DNA from: Ephydatia muelleri
Taxonomy: Eukaryota; Porifera; Demospongiae; Spongillida; Spongillidae
DNA: 64,000 nt
Assembly: GCA_013339895.1 (NCBI GenBank)
Contig: JABACO010000017.1
Coordinates: forward strand, 3,853,315-3,917,314
Direction of reading: 5' to 3'
The notes beneath the pieces are model-generated. The model did no database searches. It was not told the DNA's origin and was given only the letters and a program-made list of their open reading frames with translations. Both the position numbers and the translations under genes were made by a program. Position 1 is the first letter of the stretch, and each line of letters begins with the position of its first letter. This document shows positions 22,925-32,633 of the stretch, piece after piece.

Positions 22925-24010
22925 TGTGGGGTAGGAACTCACTGCTGTCATCGGAAGTTTCGTTAGAAACTTAGATATACGATTCACCACGATTATGAAG
23001 TTATTAAAAACATGCGACCCATTTGTTACAAGACTACCAACAATGGATGGTTTAGCTTGTTGTTGTAATCGAACTAGAAGACAAATGTGAGCATTTTTTT
23101 TGTTTGTTTTTTGTTTTATGCCGCAGAACCGTGGGGTTGTAGAGAACAAAAGAGGCAACTGATCGTCCTCTTACCTGGTCCTGGGAATAATCTTTTTCAT
23201 TTTCTTGGGAAATCATAACTCACTTTTAAACAATGAAATTCACCAATAGCTTAAGAATCAGCTGGATGAGTACCTTCCGTGATAAAATAGCCTTGATGCT
23301 ATATTTAGGTAATTGTGATTTGGACAGTAAAAAACCCTGCTCATATAATTACAATAGGTAGATCTTAACAAAACTTTATAGGTAGATCTTGGCAAAAAAT
23401 GTTGTTTAGAATTGTCAAAACCAAACAAGAAAACTACAGGAGTAGTAGCAAATGGTTAACGAATTCAACTATAAGGTCTGTGTAAGACGCATAATTTGAT
23501 ATCTAAATTAAATTCAGTCTAGGACAAAAATTATGTCGTATTACTATAATGTATAAAAGTTATAAAAATGCTTCACGTTTGAATCGCTATAACTTCTGAA
23601 CGGTTATGCTATTGGCTACCTATTTGCAACACTTCATACTAAACCATTTCTCTATGTGAAACCTTATTTTGGTGCCTTGTAACATGAGAGTGCCGACATT
23701 AGGAAGCAACCTCGAAAGAAGAAACTGACGGCTGAACACGAAATGTATCGAGCACAGTTAGAAAAGAGACGTGCCGTTGAACGCGAAAAGTATCCAGACA
23801 GTTGAATGTAAAAGGTATCCAGACAGTTGAATGTGAAAGGTATCGAGCAGTTCCTGAAACGAAGCGGTCCATAAAAAGGCGACGATATAATGGGAGAGTC
23901 CTGAATTTGCTTGCTTGGCGAAGAGAGTGCGATACGGGGAGGCTAAGGGTACCCTGAAATACCAACGAGGCCATCAAAAGGGTACTAACGTTAAAGTTGC
24001 CCAAAGGTAT
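22925..24010 (+). mobile_element. Charged-repeat element 5' end, copy 2
   Basis: Two parts match the other copies. An upstream block (22938-23265) contains cggaagtttcg, attaaaaacatgcga, ggttgtagagaacaaaaga, cacttttaaa and caatagct in the same order as 50787-51085 and as the reverse of 54285-54612. The exon part (23699-24006) gives KKLTAEHEMYRAQLEKRRAVEREKY, then after a stop and frame slip CLAKRVRYGEAKGTLKYQRGHQK, ending in a CAAAG|GTATGTCGTACA donor at 24007. It lies directly upstream, and on the same strand, of the Ginger-like integrase at 24.6 kb, so it could be that element's first exon. Confidence 0.65.
23556..23700. repeat. Diverged copy of the palindrome arm at 28.1-28.9 kb
   Basis: The stretch atgcttcacgtttgaatcgct, then acggtt, cctattt, acacttc and ttggtg, follows the arm sequence at about 28170-28300 with many differences. 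It lies between the upstream block and the charged-repeat exon of copy 2. Confidence 0.6.
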
Positions 24011-24329
24011 GTCGTACATGTACCTACCTACATTATCATAGATGATCTATGCTCTTACTACGCAATGTTGATGTTCACCTGGCACTTTGTATTCGTTTAT
24101 GTATGTGTATTGATATCTGTCCGCTGTTTGTGACGAAAGTACCCTGCGCGTTGATCTGTAGGGCTTATATTTTTGGTTTGTGCAGTAGACATGTAGCTAG
24201 GCATGTTGATTATTATCATGTAATGAATTGCTTCACTAATCAATAGTTTGCTGCACGGGCTTGCCTGGACTTGCTCATATCAGATGCTTAGCTTGTGATT
24301 GCATGACTTTTGTGTTTAACATCGGTGTC

Positions 24330-24510
24330 GGAGGAATAAGTGTCCCCCCGGACATTATATCTTAGGAAAATGTGTCCCCCCGGATATTATATCCTAGGAA
24401 AATGTGTCCCCCGGACATTATATCCTAGGAAAATGTGTCCCCCCGGATATTATTTTCTATAGGGAAAAGTATCCCCCTCTGGAAAAAGTATCCCCCACCC
24501 CTGGCCCCAT
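24330..24510. repeat. About 38-bp tandem repeat: TGTCCCCCCGGA..TCCTAGGAAAA
   Basis: Four to five units of tgtccccccggacattatatcctaggaaaa-type sequence. The same unit occurs in reverse orientation at 27900-28070. Each unit holds a CCGG and a CCTAGG palindrome. Confidence 0.85.
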
Positions 24511-24599
24511 CTCTTAGCAAGTTTTCCATTAAAGATTAATATAGTATTTATACTGTTGATATATATTGCTAGCAATCTCCTTAGCCTGCTAGTACTATC

Positions 24600-26130
24600 T
24601 GTGGCGTCTTTGTCTGGCGCAACCGCGCTGTCTTTAGAGGTTGTTTTGACGTCATATCTATTATCTTGGCTGAATATGACAGCATCAAGGAGTTCTTGCG
24701 TTAACGTTGCTATCCCTCCGACTGTTCAAAGGATCAAAAGCGTGCTTTCAGAAGAAGGTCATCAAATTACAAATTGGAGCGTGGCGTTCTGTACTACTCC
24801 AAAGTGGTTGGAAGGAATCCATCTTTGCCCGAGCGAAACTGGAGAAGGGTTATAACGAGTACCTCGGAACGCGGCCGGATAATGGAAAGTTGCCATGCTG
24901 CTCTACAAGGTAAACTGCTACAACAGCTCTAATTATATGTGCATGTTATTGTACTAACTGATGCTGAGGTACGTTGTAGCCAGAAATTAACAGACACGTG
25001 GGAAGGTATTGAAAAGGAGGGGGGGGGGGGATTAATGGGCGGGGCGGGTCAATAGGCGGACGGGAGAGGGGGACCTGACCTAACCCTTTCATGTGTAGCA
25101 CTTCTCCTTCCTCCCTCCCTCTTTATATAATACGCCACCCGTTGATTAAGATTGCATAATTTACCATAGGTGGAGGCCATCTCGGAAGAGATAAGACACT
25201 TGAAGAAATTTCCTCTATATTTTACTGCAAAGACATGGTGACGTTCGTTTGTTTGTACGGATTTGTGATACATGCCAAAGCAGTAATGATGCTAAGTTTG
25301 TGAAGACTGATGCTTCTCTATATCCCATACCTATAAAGTCAAGAGTATGGGACCAGGTCAGCAGCAGATCTGAATATAAAAGTATACATAGTAATGATCT
25401 TACTTGTGTGCTTTAGGTAGGCATTGATCTAGTGGGTCCATTGCCAAAGACTGCAGCTGGAAACTGCTACATAGTCACTCTCATGGACTATTTCTCCAAA
25501 TGGCCTGAGGCAGAGAAGGGTCTTCAAATTTTCATTTCTATTAACAGATATGGCACTCCTCGTTGCATCATCAGTAATCAAGGGAGGGAGTTTATCGTTT
25601 ATTAGGAAAGCAATACTACCCATTGAAAATGAAATATGTCCACATGACTCTGATGAAGCGTTTGAAGGCCAGACAGAAGTAGTGATCAAGAGCATGTATG
25701 ATGTGCAGAAAAATATATTTAGCATTGCCAAGAGCATGCAATATATCGAAGGCGTTACAAGAGTGATTATGACAAGAAGCATTGCAAAGGCGAAGTAAGG
25801 GAGTTTTAATATGTATCTATGCATATGTATGTTATCATGCAAACTTATGTATAGTAGTGTGTTTGTTGTGTGTGTGCATTAAGTCAAGCAATTTAAATGT
25901 ATGTTGCACGTTTTCATACATTTATTTCTTATTTTTCAGCCGCTTTCAGTAGGAACATTAGTTTTACTGAGAAACTCTCACCAGGATGGTAGAAAAGGAG
26001 GTAAGCTTACGAAACGGTGGAATGGTCCATATAAAATAGTAGAATCACTTGGAAAGGGAGTAACAAGATATTCAATCAAAAAACCCGAAAAGTGGTGAAA
26101 AAGGCTGTCAACATTTGCAAGCTGAAACTC
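24600..26130 (+). pseudogene. Ginger/gypsy-type DDE integrase gene, decayed
   Basis: Several exons are visible. At about 24700-24910: QRIKRAFRRRSSNYKLERG, GVLYYSK, then GRIMESCHAALQ, ending at a GTAAAC donor. At about 25168: GGHLGRDKTLEEISSIFYCK and, after a one-base slip near 25238, VRLFVRICDTCQSSNDAKFV; together these make the H2C2 zinc-binding domain. At 25418: VGIDLVGPLPKTAAGNCYIV and MDYFSKWPEAE hold the first catalytic Asp. Next, RYGTPRCIISNQGREF has Asn where the family has the second catalytic Asp. At 25920-26090 the C-terminal fold reads VGTLVLLRNSHQDGRKGGKL, KRWNGPYKIVE and LGKG, a GPY motif. Intervening integrase sequence is missing. Together with the Ulp1-PHD gene just downstream this best fits a Ginger1-type DNA transposon; a gypsy retrotransposon is less likely because I see no reverse transcriptase nearby. 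Confidence 0.75.
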
Positions 26131-26369
26131 TTTTATTAGGGTGAACAAAAAAAGTCCCTTCATTTTTCTGATAATTCAATTTTTCAAACATGTTCCCCAT
26201 CCATCACTGGAAACCTTTCTACACATGAATTACCCAATGTTTCCAATCAAGATCCAATTTCACACTCACACCAGGCCTTCAAAAGACCCATGAGATAGAG
26301 AGCTCAATTGAAGATGTTGGTACACTGGATAGTGCTTGCTTACCTGGATCAAGTTGTAATGAAAGCAAA

Positions 26370-26594
26370 ATGTCAATACCAGCAGTGGGAAATGTGGGAT
26401 TCCTTCGTATAAGTGGTGAAGAAATAGCCTCAGTGGATACCTCCAATAGTCACTCTACAATAGTGATTGGAGAAGATCTTCATTCTGTGCTGTCTATGTT
26501 CAATCAGGCTTTGCAAAATGCATATGATGCAGGGAATCGGATACATAAATATTGTGCAACCAACCACCCATGTTTTAAGTCATCAATACCTTGA
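26370..26594 (+). CDS. Unrecognised ORF between integrase and Ulp1 gene
   Basis: 75 codons reading VGNVGFLRISGEEIASVDTS, then DLHSVLSMFNQALQNAYDAG. It is in the right place to be a linker exon of the Ginger-like element, and the text around 26600-26830 looks like further low-complexity linker. Function unknown. Confidence 0.35.
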   Translation: MSIPAVGNVGFLRISGEEIASVDTSNSHSTIVIGEDLHSVLSMFNQALQNAYDAGNRIHKYCATNHPCFKSSIP

Positions 26595-26845
26595 CTTTGC
26601 TGAAAGTACTGAACAATCATGCTACTGTGGCAGTGATGCAGTACAAGACAACTTTGACAACTTTACAACAAGCACCCCACAAAAAACTGCGGTTTGTTAA
26701 TGCCTTTTAACTGTTTGAGTTTTTCCCCTATATGTAAACTGCCATCAGTGCCAATGGAGAGTCCTCAGCACAGGAACGAGTCACCTACAGCTTCAACTGT
26801 ACAAAAATCAGCAAGAAAAAATCTAATCTTTTAACATCATCCTCG

Positions 26846-27604
26846 GTGCCTAAAAAACCTCAAGCATTCAAAACCAATGCAGCACCATTTTGGATCGAAT
26901 CACTGCATTTGCTGATGTCAGATTATGATGCACTTCTGAATGGAAGTTGGGTTACAGACAACACTGTAAATGCAGGACAAATCATTATCAAATATACATT
27001 TCCTCACATCTGTGGGCTGCAGAACATTTTACTAGGCATGAATCTTCAATTTGATGTTCAGTCAACAGAATTTGTTCAAATTCTGCATATAGATGGTAAC
27101 AATCGGATTACAATTTCGACAATTGGATGCAAAGTAGGAGAAGTGAATCTGTATGATTGCAACCAATGTGAATCCCTCTCTGCTTCTACAGAAGAACAAA
27201 TTAGTTGTTTATTGAATTCAAAGGAGAAGGAATTGCACGTGAAGATAATGCCTGTACAAAGGCAAAAGGGTTGTTCAGTTTGTGGGTTATTTGCACTGGT
27301 ATTTGCAGCAACACTGTGCAGTGGGTCATGCCCCAGTAACATGGTCTACAAGCAGTCTTCAATGAGAAAGCACCTACTTGATTGCTTTTTACATTTCTGT
27401 ATGACCAATTTTGCAGGGAGAAAGATAACAAGACCTAGTAAACGAGCATGTTCTGAAGTAATTATTGAACTGTTTTGCAAATTTAGGCAGCCAAAATATG
27501 GTCTGATGGCACAATGTGACAAGTGCAAAGAGTGGTTTCATGAGAACTGTGAAAGCATTTCTACTACCGTACTGATGTCCAATACAAATTGGTATTCTTC
27601 TTAA
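26846..27604 (+). CDS. Ulp1-like cysteine protease plus PHD finger (252 codons, no ATG)
   Basis: The open frame starts with a GTG codon, so the true 5' exon is upstream or missing. Residues 35-185 fit the Ulp1/C48 protease fold as found in transposon proteins: WVTDNTVNAGQIIIKYTFP, GLQNILLGMNLQFD, EFVQILHIDGNNR-ITIS, VNLYDCN, then MPVQRQKGCSVCGLFALVFA. The Asp (YDC) and the nucleophile Cys (SVCG) are present, but the His expected in GNHW is replaced (GNNR), so protease activity is doubtful. Residues 210-252 begin a PHD finger (CDKCKEWFHENCESI) that is cut by the stop at 27602. The gene follows the integrase by about 750 bp on the same strand; integrase plus Ulp1 or OTU protease plus PHD is a known Ginger-type gene content (from memory). 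Confidence 0.8.
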   Translation: MPKKPQAFKTNAAPFWIESLHLLMSDYDALLNGSWVTDNTVNAGQIIIKYTFPHICGLQNILLGMNLQFDVQSTEFVQILHIDGNNRITISTIGCKVGEVNLYDCNQCESLSASTEEQISCLLNSKEKELHVKIMPVQRQKGCSVCGLFALVFAATLCSGSCPSNMVYKQSSMRKHLLDCFLHFCMTNFAGRKITRPSKRACSEVIIELFCKFRQPKYGLMAQCDKCKEWFHENCESISTTVLMSNTNWYSS

Positions 27605-27867
27605 TGCAAGAAATCATTTCATTCATAAACATTATTTCTTTGCATCATTCATTTACTCCTTGCACTAGCTTTACTTGATTTGGACGCACATGCGATTATA
27701 TGAATCGAATTAAAATACAGCTAAATGCGCGAGCGCGGTGACATTGTGACAGCTAGGGCTGTTGTAATAAAGGATTAATATGTGGGTATGGCTGGTTGGA
27801 GGTGGAGGCCGCGGCATCGAGGGATGCCATGGAAATACAATATCGCATGTTTGGAGAGACACTTTGT

Positions 27868-27872
<5 letters not shown>

Positions 27873-27899
<27 letters not shown>

Positions 27900-27905
27900 A
27901 GGGGG
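27873..27905. repeat. Poly-G tract (about 27 G)
   Basis: An almost uninterrupted G run. It borders the reversed 38-bp repeat block and could form a G-quadruplex. Confidence 0.9.
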
Positions 27906-28075
27906 ACACTTAACCCTAGGATAGAATGTCCAGGGGAGACACTAGAAACTAGATGGGGATACTTTTTCCTAGGATAAAGTATCCAGGGGCACACATTTGC
28001 CTAGGAAAAAGTGTCCGGGGGGACACTTTATCCTACGATTTTGTGTCCGGGGGGACACATTTAGGGGGGGGGGGC
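27900..28075. repeat. 38-bp repeat block, reverse orientation
   Basis: Units of aaatgtgtccccccgg and cctaggaaaaagtgtcc (read on the minus strand) match those at 24330-24510. The block is more diverged there (tgtccagggg, tatccagggg variants). Confidence 0.85.
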
Positions 28076-28107
28076 ATTATTTACTACGACACCGGATCTA
28101 CGACATT

Positions 28108-28946
28108 ATATATATAATTATTATGGGTCAGTTTCCGAGAAAATGAAAAGTGGCTATATATATGAAAAGTTATAATAATGCTTCACGTTTGAATCGCTAA
28201 AACTCCATAACGGTTTAAGCAATCAACTTCCTATTTCGAACACTTCGTGCCACACCACTTCTCTCTACGAAAATATATTTTGGTGTCTTACCCTTGTTCC
28301 TTGCCGACGTTACAAGGCACAGTACCCCGAGGGGTTCAAAATCCAGGTAGCTCCCTGCAGGAATGTCCAAATCACTTCAAAATCGATATGCACGTAAAGG
28401 AGTCCTGTCACTATTGATTTCTGCAGATCGTTGATTATTACTTCTTCCGTTATGGAGATACAGCAATGCAAAGTAAGTCCACGTTTCCCGCTCGAATCGC
28501 GCCTTTCTCACTCTTTGAACCGCTTCCATTCTCCCGAGTGGGACTGAGAAAGGCGCGATTCGAGCGGGAAACGTGGACTTTACTTTGCATTGCTGTATCT
28601 CCATAACGGATAAGGTAAAAATCAACGATCTGCAGAAATGAACAGTGACAGGACTCCTTTACGTGCATATCGATTTTGAAGTGATTTGGACATTCCTGCA
28701 GGGAGCTACCTGGATTTTGAACCCCTCGGGGTACTGTGCCTTGTAACGTCGGCAAGGAGCAAGGGTAAGACACCAAAATATATTTTCGTAGAGAGAAGTG
28801 GTGTGGCACGAAGTGTTCGAAATAGGAAGTTGATTGCTTAAACCGTTATGGAGTTTTAGCGATTCAAACGTGAAGCATTTGTATAACTTTTCATATATAT
28901 AGCCACTTTTCATTTTCTCGGAAACTGACCCATATTATATATATTT
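28108..28946. mobile_element. 839-bp near-perfect palindrome (foldback element)
   Basis: The left arm 28108-28510 and right arm 28545-28946 are inverted copies over about 400 bp, around a 34-bp loop. Matching words include tatgggtcagtttccgag, cacgtttgaatcgct, cgaggggttcaaaatcca, cgatatgcacgtaaaggag and gctcgaatcgcgcctttctc. Arms differ at only a few places (for example gcaaggagcaaggg against cttgttccttgc, and small indels). No ORF of its own; the ORFs on both strands are shadows. Probably a non-autonomous DNA transposon or a recent inverted duplication. Confidence 0.92.
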
Positions 28947-29159
28947 TTGCGAAATTTGTCAGAAACGAGTTGTTTACACTTTAACACACATATTCCAATA
29001 GCCCGACTCTCCCTGAGCCTGGTGATGCTATTTTTAATCGCCCATCTATAGTATGCAGCAACCTGCATTCGTTTGAAGAGACGTGGTTTTCGGTTGTCTC
29101 GAGTGGAAAATGCACATGGCGTAAGATCGCTTCCTAACGTCGAAATCAGGAGGTAAAAC

Positions 29160-32100
29160 ATGCGAGATTGATAATCCCAGTATGAACTAAATACAGAATG
29201 TGTTTTGGATAGGGGTCAAGGGGTGGGCACATGTGCTCAAAGAAGGCATTCAGCTGCCTCCAGTCTCTTGTAGGATCACTTGAAATGATTGAAAACCCTG
29301 TCAACATGGATGCCCAAGTACTAGCCACAATACTAACCACTATCAGGGACATACTAAAGGCAGAGAAGAAGCAGCTCAAATCCTGCAAAGCTAGGAGGCT
29401 TTTTGTTTCTTTTTTTAATGTTTCCATTGCATATGTGGCATCTTTGCTAACTCTCAGCAAAGACCATGCAGCTCAGGTGATGTTCCAGGCTAAAATCGGC
29501 AAGCTGTACCTAACTCATGGCATGAGTATCGAACAATTCAGCAACACACAACCTTGATTGCCTAAGGATGTAATAGAATTTGCTATGGAAATCATCTATA
29601 GTGACAAAACCTTGGCCGGTTAGCATGGTAAGCTAAAAAGCATGCACCAAATAGAAAAAAAAGGTAGAAAGAGCTCAAGAATGTGCTTGCTATAAGGTCT
29701 CGTGTGTTGAAGAATGACATTCAATTTGCAACATTATATTGCAAAGCATGAGGATTTCATGCCTGAAAAGCCACCAATTGGAAGGTCATTGTTTTGCACC
29801 ATAGCAAAACAGGTGGAAAGCAACAAGAGGCTCATGCAGGGGTAGATTATATAAAGGTGAACTTCCAGATAGACAACTTCACCATTGAGGATGAGGTAAT
29901 TGATGCACTTGTACCTCGATCTGATATCGACCACACCCTGTGTGATGAGCTGCGTGGTCTCCATACTGATGTGCACACCTTTCGTAGCTACAGGTATGCA
30001 TTGCATACAAGGGAAGGTGTGAAGGCATCAGAGGATACAGAAGACGAATGTGACGACTCCCATCAACTCAAGAACATGAAGTCCACCAGTTTAGGGCATA
30101 TCAAGAGCTGGAAGAATTGATATCGCAGCCTGACAAGTTGGATGAACCAGGTATACAGGAGGCCTTAGTAAGCATCATTAGAGCCAGCTCAGCTGTTGCG
30201 CTCAGTTTAAGGATTGGTGGTGCAGAGCAGCAACAGTATTTTCACTGGGCCTGATGCCTAACAGGAAGCCTAGCAAGAACCCAAATGGTGGTGGTCAGCT
30301 TGAAGCGGAGGCATGCAGCCCTTATCAAACTTGATGAGAACCCTACCAGTCTGCCAGAACTAGCCAATGTACTCCTTACCATACACCAATGTGAGCAGCG
30401 CTCATACAGATATATGGCTCATGTGGTGCAATTTGCTGCTCAACAGGCCAATAGGATGAAACTTGCCATTGCTGAGATGGACTCGAGCATGCCTACATCG
30501 TATATGACTTCAAGCAAAAATTCCTCGCAAAAGGATTCCAAGAGGGAGGTGACTCCTACTATGGTAAGAAGGGAATATGTGGTGGGGAGCTGGAGTGTTC
30601 ATAAAGCCAGAGAATAAGGCTGTGATCATCAGTCCATCTTCAAATTCTATGTGGAAATAGATTTCAGTTCTGAAGAAGCACGATTGCAGAATGAGATGGA
30701 GGCAGTGAATATCGATCAGGATTGCAATTTGGATGAAAGTGATGGCTGTTTGCTGGGTGAGCTTGATGAGGATGAGGTGAGGGGTAAGGGAAGTGAGCAT
30801 GAGGTGGAGGATGAGGGAAGTGAGCATGAGGTGGAGGATGAGGGAAGTAAGCATAATGGAAGTGAACATGAGGTGGAGGATGAGGAAAGTGAGCATGAGG
30901 TGGAGGATGGGGGAAGTGAGCAGGAGGTGGAGGATGAGGGAAGTGAGCATGAGGTGGAAGATGGGGGAAGTGAGCATGAGGTGGGGATGATGAAAGTGAG
31001 ATTGAGGTCAAGGATGAGGGCAGTTGAGCATGAGGTGAGGGATGAGGGACATGAGCATGAGGTGGGGGTAAGGAAGTGAGTATGACAATACTGAGTCTAA
31101 TGAAGTTTGGGTGTACATGAGAAGGACCTACACTTCATTGATTGCATTGTGCAAGGATAGCAGACACGTGATGCAAGTGTTGTGCTGTCATACTTTGAGG
31201 CTGCACTGCATGGTTTGAGATCTCAGTTTCCTCATCATGTAAAGAAGTTAATCATCCAAAGTGACAATGCTAAAAATGTAGCTGGAAAGCAGTCCAAACT
31301 ACTTTTGCCTCATTTTTGCTCAGGTGCTGGTGTCAAACTTGTGGCTTACTACCACAATGAAGCACAAAGTGGGAAAGATGTCTGTGACACGCACTTCTCT
31401 CACCAGCAGACACAAGTCGAAGCTTATTTGACACAGGGAGAGGGAGGACGTAAGATATGCACACCAAAATAGCTTGCAGTACAAGTGGCACTGATGGAGA
31501 AGTCAAACATTAACACTGCTGTGCTGCTGATAAAGCCTAACTTCAAAGCTCCATATCGATCCGCAGTATGCCCTTCCATAAACGGAATCTCAGAATTCTA
31601 TGCTACCAGTACATCACAAATGTTTCTAACCAGCAGAGCATGCTGTTCTATAATTGTTTTGGGTAGACAATACCAAATATTGTTGTGCATTTGCCTTCAT
31701 GCCATGCCTCCTTGCTCATTACCCCAATGGGTGAGAGTGGTATCAATTTCACAGGAGTGTTATTCAATGGTGATAATGATGATGCATGCATAAAGGTGAG
31801 GATGGAGAAGAAGCGATACACTAAGAGAACTAAGTGTACTAGCAAGCAGGAGTTGCAGAAAATGGCAAAGCAACGTGAATATGAGGAGGCATTGAGGTGG
31901 ATAGGAGCTTTGTATCCACAGTGTTCAGAGTGCCTCTATCACTATAAAGTCACAAAAGTTGCTAGATAAGCACATGTGTGGTGAAGCACAGCAATGTCTG
32001 GATGCCCTTAGTATAGCAATGAGACATATTGATAAGCTCTTGGCACAAATGAACCTCTCTGTTCCTGGTGCCATTGACACAGCATCCCTCATTGGCACTG

Positions 32101-32200
32101 GTGATGAGATTCTATTTACAACTTTTGAGCCCATTTCTATGCGGGATGGGGATGTTATCAGAAGTGAAAATGCAGTAGTCCTATATTTCGTACACAGACA
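29160..32200 (+). pseudogene. Decayed unclassified DNA transposon (DDE-like transposase remnant)
   Basis: Consecutive open pieces on the plus strand look like one protein broken by frame slips: 29231-29557, 29794-30120 (VNFQIDNFTIEDEVIDALV), 30285-30617 (CEQRSYRYMAHVVQFAAQQA), 30651-31079, 31182-31472 and 31685-32291. The 31182 piece carries YFEAALHGLRSQFPHHVKK, LIIQSDNAKNVAGK, VKLVAYYHNEAQSGKD and CDTHFSH. An SDNA block followed by E-x-Q-x-GK-xxxD-xHF is characteristic of a transposase-like family common in sponges, cnidarians and fish; I infer a DDE/RNase H fold. The C-terminal part has a zinc-finger-like C-xx-C...H (CSECLYHYKVTKLLDKH) that spans two frames. Inactive. Confidence 0.65.
30651..31079 (+). 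CDS. Acidic tandem-repeat ORF within the transposon remnant
   Basis: After DFSSEEARLQNEMEAVNIDQ comes a chain of nine-residue repeats, SEHEVEDEG or SEHEVEDGG, about ten times, encoded by 27-bp DNA units (30788-31075). The 30-bp and 12-bp variants near 30850 and 31000 break the rhythm. The repeat was probably an expanded insertion between the transposase blocks; antisense ORFs here are shadows. Confidence 0.6.
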   Translation: MEIDFSSEEARLQNEMEAVNIDQDCNLDESDGCLLGELDEDEVRGKGSEHEVEDEGSEHEVEDEGSKHNGSEHEVEDEESEHEVEDGGSEQEVEDEGSEHEVEDGGSEHEVGMMKVRLRSRMRAVEHEVRDEGHEHEVGVRK

Positions 32201-32315
32201 ACAGATGCCCTACAAATGTGCTGAATATAGGACTATTGCATTTAAACACCACTATTGCCTTGAAATCCTATATGCACCAACTGTCTCCTAGACAATGTTT
32301 TTAGTTACTTGTCAA
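32161..32315. mobile_element. Foldback MITE, partial copy C
   Basis: Right-arm words gtgctgaatataggactattgcattt, aaatcctatatgcaccaactgtctcctaga and gtttttagttacttg match the right arm at 52250-52372. A short, degraded left part (agtcctatatttcgtacac) precedes it. Confidence 0.75.
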
Positions 32316-32451
32316 GATTAGTAGTTTCACTACAGTCAAATTCTAGTTGACAGCATCAATGCTTTGTGGGCTGATAGAAGCTACAAGGCGCTTTCAGTTG
32401 GAGGGTCACTGCTGTCAACAGGACTAGTTGTTTCACCGTGATCATAGTCTA

Positions 32452-32633
32452 ATATATTTCCTGTCAGGTTGAAAGGATTGAATTAGACAGGAAATAAGCT
32501 CCTGTCTAAATATAGCCTGAATGGCGATTGGTTGGAAGGGTGAAACACGTGGTCGGAGGGTTGATAAGGGAGTGAAGGGGTTATTGAGTCATTCTAGGCA
32601 TTCTAAACGCACGTGGTGTGGCTTGCAGTTTTT
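32452..32633 (+). repeat. Split direct repeat A1 (182 bp)
   Basis: It starts atatatttcctgtcagg and ends cttgcagttttt. It includes a 9-bp inverted repeat (tttcctgtc/gacaggaaa) near its start. It presumably holds the promoter; the first ORF starts at the very next base, 32634. Confidence 0.93.

Noticed and set aside
25429-25842. 137-codon minus-strand ORF
   Set aside because: Antisense of the Ginger-like integrase core, which is recognisable on the plus strand.
24600-26130. Gypsy LTR retrotransposon as source of the integrase
   Set aside because: No reverse transcriptase, protease or LTR is seen nearby, and a Ulp1-PHD gene follows; Ginger-type DNA transposon fits better, though gypsy is not excluded.
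28377-28913. Three overlapping minus-strand ORFs
   Set aside because: They read across the two arms of the palindrome and have no independent coding signal.
30510-31011. Minus-strand His/Pro/Phe- or Leu/Ile-rich ORFs
   Set aside because: Shadows of the 27-bp acidic repeat on the plus strand.
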